Assembly (NCBI RefSeq): GCF_946222835.1
Contig: NZ_CAMIHD010000007.1
Coordinates: 1-64,000, forward strand
Length of the DNA: 64,000 bases
Reading direction: 5' to 3'
Source of the DNA: an uncultured Corynebacterium sp.
GTDB lineage: Bacteria > Actinomycetota > Actinomycetes > Mycobacteriales > Mycobacteriaceae
Position 1 is the stretch's first letter, and every line of letters starts with the position of its first letter. The notes under the pieces are model-generated. The model saw nothing but the letters and a program-made list of their open reading frames with translations, was not told where the DNA came from and did not search any database. Below are positions 62,287 through 64,000 of the stretch, one piece after another. The position numbers and the translations under genes are program-made.

Positions 62287-62817
62287 ATGGCTGGCATGAC
62301 TCAGAAGACCGCAACTGCAACGATGCATACCAACTACGGTGACATTGTTATCGATCTCTTCGGTAACCATGCACCGGTAACCGTTGAAAACTTCATCGGC
62401 CTGGCCAAGGGCGAGAAGGACTACTCCACCCAGAACGCAAAGGGCGAGCAGTCCGGCCCGTTCTATGACGGCGCAATCTTCCACCGCATTATCGATAACT
62501 TCATGATCCAGGGCGGCGACCCGACCGGCACCGGCCGCGGTGGCCCGGGCTACCAGTTCCAGGATGAGTTCCACCCGGAGCTGCAGTTCGACCGCCCATT
62601 CCTGCTGGCTATGGCCAATGCCGGCCCAGGCACCAACGGCTCTCAGTTCTTCATCACCGTGGCGCCGACCCCGCACCTGAATAACCACCACACCATCTTT
62701 GGTGAGGTTACCGATGCCGCCTCTCAGGAGGTTGTGTCCAAGATCGCCAAGGTTGATACCGACCGCATGGACCGTCCGCACGAGGACGTCGTTATCGAGT
62801 CCATCGATATCGCGTAA
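62287..62817 (+). CDS. ppiA: Cyclophilin-type peptidyl-prolyl isomerase
   Basis: The 176-residue cyclophilin isomerises proline peptide bonds. The catalytic segments are FYDGAIFHRIIDNFMIQGGDPTGTG, MANAGPGTNGSQFFITVAPTPHLNNHHTIFGEV. No signal peptide, so it is cytoplasmic. The ATG at 62287 (MAGMTQKTA) or 62296 could start it. It occupies the conserved Rv0009-like position downstream of gyrA. Confidence 0.96.
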   Translation: MAGMTQKTATATMHTNYGDIVIDLFGNHAPVTVENFIGLAKGEKDYSTQNAKGEQSGPFYDGAIFHRIIDNFMIQGGDPTGTGRGGPGYQFQDEFHPELQFDRPFLLAMANAGPGTNGSQFFITVAPTPHLNNHHTIFGEVTDAASQEVVSKIAKVDTDRMDRPHEDVVIESIDIA

Positions 62818-62831
62818 TCGCCTTTTCCCTC

Positions 62832-62878
62832 GGGCCCGTCACCGCATTTTCGTGCGGCGGCGGGCTCGTTGCAGTTTT
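62832..62878 (+). terminator. Terminator after ppiA
   Basis: GGGCCCGTCACCGCA pairs, with mismatches, with TGCGGCGGCGGGCTC around TTTTCG, followed by TTGCAGTTTT. Confidence 0.7.
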
Positions 62879-62926
62879 CCCCGAGCTATCCACAGCTAGA
62901 CCCCCGCCTAAAGGACTGACAACTTC

Positions 62927-63580
62927 ATGACCATGGTGAGAAACTATGTCCGCGCTACCCCAGCGACCGCGCTCATCGCCACCGTCTGCATCATCGCTTG
63001 GTTGATTACCGCGGTGCAGGCGCGCACGCTAGGAGCCACCTTCTATGATTCCCCGCTCGCAGCGGATTGGGGACTGTGGGGACCGGATTATCCCTTCCGC
63101 CCTCAGGCTGCGCTGTCTTCGGAGTTCATGCATCTAGACGCGGGCCACTTAGCGGTGAATATGATCATGCTCTTGCTCATAGGCAAGGAGGTGGAGCGGA
63201 CGCTTGGCACTGGGTTGTATCTTGCCGCTTATTTCACCTCTTGTCTGGGTGCGTCCGCCATGATCTTGAAATTCGACTTCAATACCCCCACTGTTGGCGC
63301 CTCCGGTGCGCTCTTCGCTCTCATGGTCATGCTTGTGGGCGCTTACCGGCAGCGCGGACTCGACCTCCGCGCGCCCATCGCCCTCGTTGTGGCGAATGTG
63401 GCCTATACCTTCCTGGCCGATGGCGTATCCCTGTGGGGGCACCTCGGCGGGTTGTGCACAGGCATCGTGCTGAGCCTTTTTCTCTATCGAAAAAGCCCGA
63501 CCCTTCGCTGGAGCGGTGTTGTTGCGGTGGCCGCGGCACTCCTCGCGTTCTTAGCCCAACAAGCTGGCCTTTGGGGATAA
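62927..63580 (+). CDS. Rhomboid-family intramembrane serine protease
   Basis: The 217-residue protein has six predicted spans. The fold marks are EFMHLDAGHLAVNMIMLLLIGKEVE (HxxxNM-like helix 2), VGASGALFALM with the catalytic serine in GASG, and WGHLGGLCTGIVLS with the catalytic histidine. It should cleave membrane proteins. The substrates are not known. Two Met codons, 62927 and 62933, are both possible starts. Confidence 0.92.
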   Translation: MTMVRNYVRATPATALIATVCIIAWLITAVQARTLGATFYDSPLAADWGLWGPDYPFRPQAALSSEFMHLDAGHLAVNMIMLLLIGKEVERTLGTGLYLAAYFTSCLGASAMILKFDFNTPTVGASGALFALMVMLVGAYRQRGLDLRAPIALVVANVAYTFLADGVSLWGHLGGLCTGIVLSLFLYRKSPTLRWSGVVAVAAALLAFLAQQAGLWG

Positions 63581-63886
63581 CTGTGGAATTTGATCACCGG
63601 AAAGCATGTGCGAAAGATTTCCACAATGTTTATCCACATTGTGGATAACTACATTTTTGTAATTTACCGAACGTCTTTCCGGAGTTTTCCCTGATCGCGC
63701 TGGTCTAGGACGTGCGAAAGTGGGAAAATCCGCCTGTGGAAGCCCGTGAAAACAGTTATCCACAGGGTGTTAATAATTGTGTGAAATTCACATTTCACAG
63801 GTTTTCTCCACAGCCTGTGGATAACTTTCTACCCACTGTGTGAGCAAGACTGATAAATTTGGGTACTGACCTGCATAAGGAGCATT
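63581..63886. other. Cluster of four perfect DnaA boxes with AT-rich sequence
   Basis: Perfect boxes TTATCCACA 63630-63638, TGTGGATAA 63640-63648, TTATCCACA 63756-63764 and TGTGGATAA 63816-63824 lie within 195 bases. One-mismatch boxes are TGGGGATAA (63574-63582) and TTCTCCACA near 63804. A separate CTATCCACA is at 62886. An AT-rich part (TTAATAATTGTGTGAAATTC) is at 63769-63788. No gene is in this 306-base gap. The density is as high as in oriC. Confidence 0.8.
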
Positions 63887-64000
63887 GTGGATTATCAACC
63901 TCGCGCTGTGATCGTCGGCGCAGGACCTAATGGACTCACGGCCGCGGCGCGTTTGGCCATGGCTGGCTGGAGCGTGGATATCTACGAACGGGCCGACTGG
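63887..64000 (+). CDS. FAD-dependent oxidoreductase, start only (partial)
   Basis: From a GTG at 63887, preceded by AAGGAG, the frame reads VDYQPRAVIVGAGPNGLTAA ending at the window edge in SVDIYERADW. The GAGPNGLTAAARLA loop followed by an acidic residue at the end of strand 2 (YERAD) is a Rossmann FAD-binding site of the phytoene-desaturase or amine-oxidase type. The rest of the gene lies beyond the window. Confidence 0.85.
   Translation, partial: MDYQPRAVIVGAGPNGLTAAARLAMAGWSVDIYERADW

Noticed and set aside
1..64000. CRISPR arrays or cas genes
   Set aside because: No regularly spaced repeats of 25-40 bases with unique spacers were seen, and no Cas-like proteins.

Overview
The window is the replication-origin region of an actinobacterial chromosome and looks like a Corynebacterium. 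It has the conserved order nudix - DUF6049 - murJ - pepN - sigM - trxB - trxA - cwlM - GNAT - parB - parA - rsmG - yidC - yidD - rnpA - rpmH - oriC - dnaA - dnaN - recF - dciA - gyrB - gyrA. It also has a fused trpCF, a brnFE-type exporter, a metF-metE pair and corynebacterial TANANT-like -10 boxes. The genus comes from synteny and protein character; the species cannot be fixed from the sequence alone.

Layout. 0-3 kb: an MFS transporter and a succinate-semialdehyde dehydrogenase on the minus strand. 3.1-10.1 kb: the trp operon (trpL-E-G-D-CF-B-A), with a clear four-segment attenuator and a strong terminator. trpE and trpB carry small frameshifts, while trpG, trpD, trpCF and trpA are open. 10-17.5 kb: transporters (DAACS symporter, BASS-type symporter, brnFE-like exporter with a frameshifted small subunit), a Rieske lipoprotein, YqgE and CCA-adding enzyme. 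Seven perfect GTTTCACGTGAAAC parS sites lie between 1.8 and 13.0 kb, four of them inside trp reading frames. 17.5-32 kb: cell-envelope and thiol genes (nudix, DUF6049, MurJ with a pseudokinase tail, SigM, TrxB, TrxA, CwlM), plus YceI, PepN and a small accessory pocket with an Abi/HEPN-like gene.

32-45 kb is the origin core. parA/parB act on the parS sites; yidC, yidD, rnpA and rpmH read leftwards, and dnaA, dnaN, recF, dciA and gyrB read rightwards. DnaA boxes flank dnaA on both sides. 45-51 kb: between gyrB and gyrA lie an MFS exporter and four small minus-strand genes, including a ribbon-helix-helix antitoxin-like gene with a Doc-like partner that has lost the Fic catalytic motif. tRNA-Ile and tRNA-Ala follow gyrA. 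51-57 kb is accessory: two identical tRNA-Ala units (101-nt direct repeats) bracket a 3.7-kb segment holding a YjbR-like protein, a 60-bp IS3-like miniature element, a frameshifted DUF4352 gene, a MarR regulator, a 3-methyladenine glycosylase and a secreted deacetylase. 57-64 kb: metF-metE, DedA, a HAD phosphatase, cyclophilin, a rhomboid protease and the start of an FAD oxidoreductase. That last gene is preceded by a compact cluster of four perfect DnaA boxes 26 kb from dnaA.

Six short deletions relative to the expected reading frames (two in trpE, two in trpB, one each in brnE and the DUF4352 gene) could be genuine decay or collapsed homopolymers in the assembly. The sequence alone does not decide between these.
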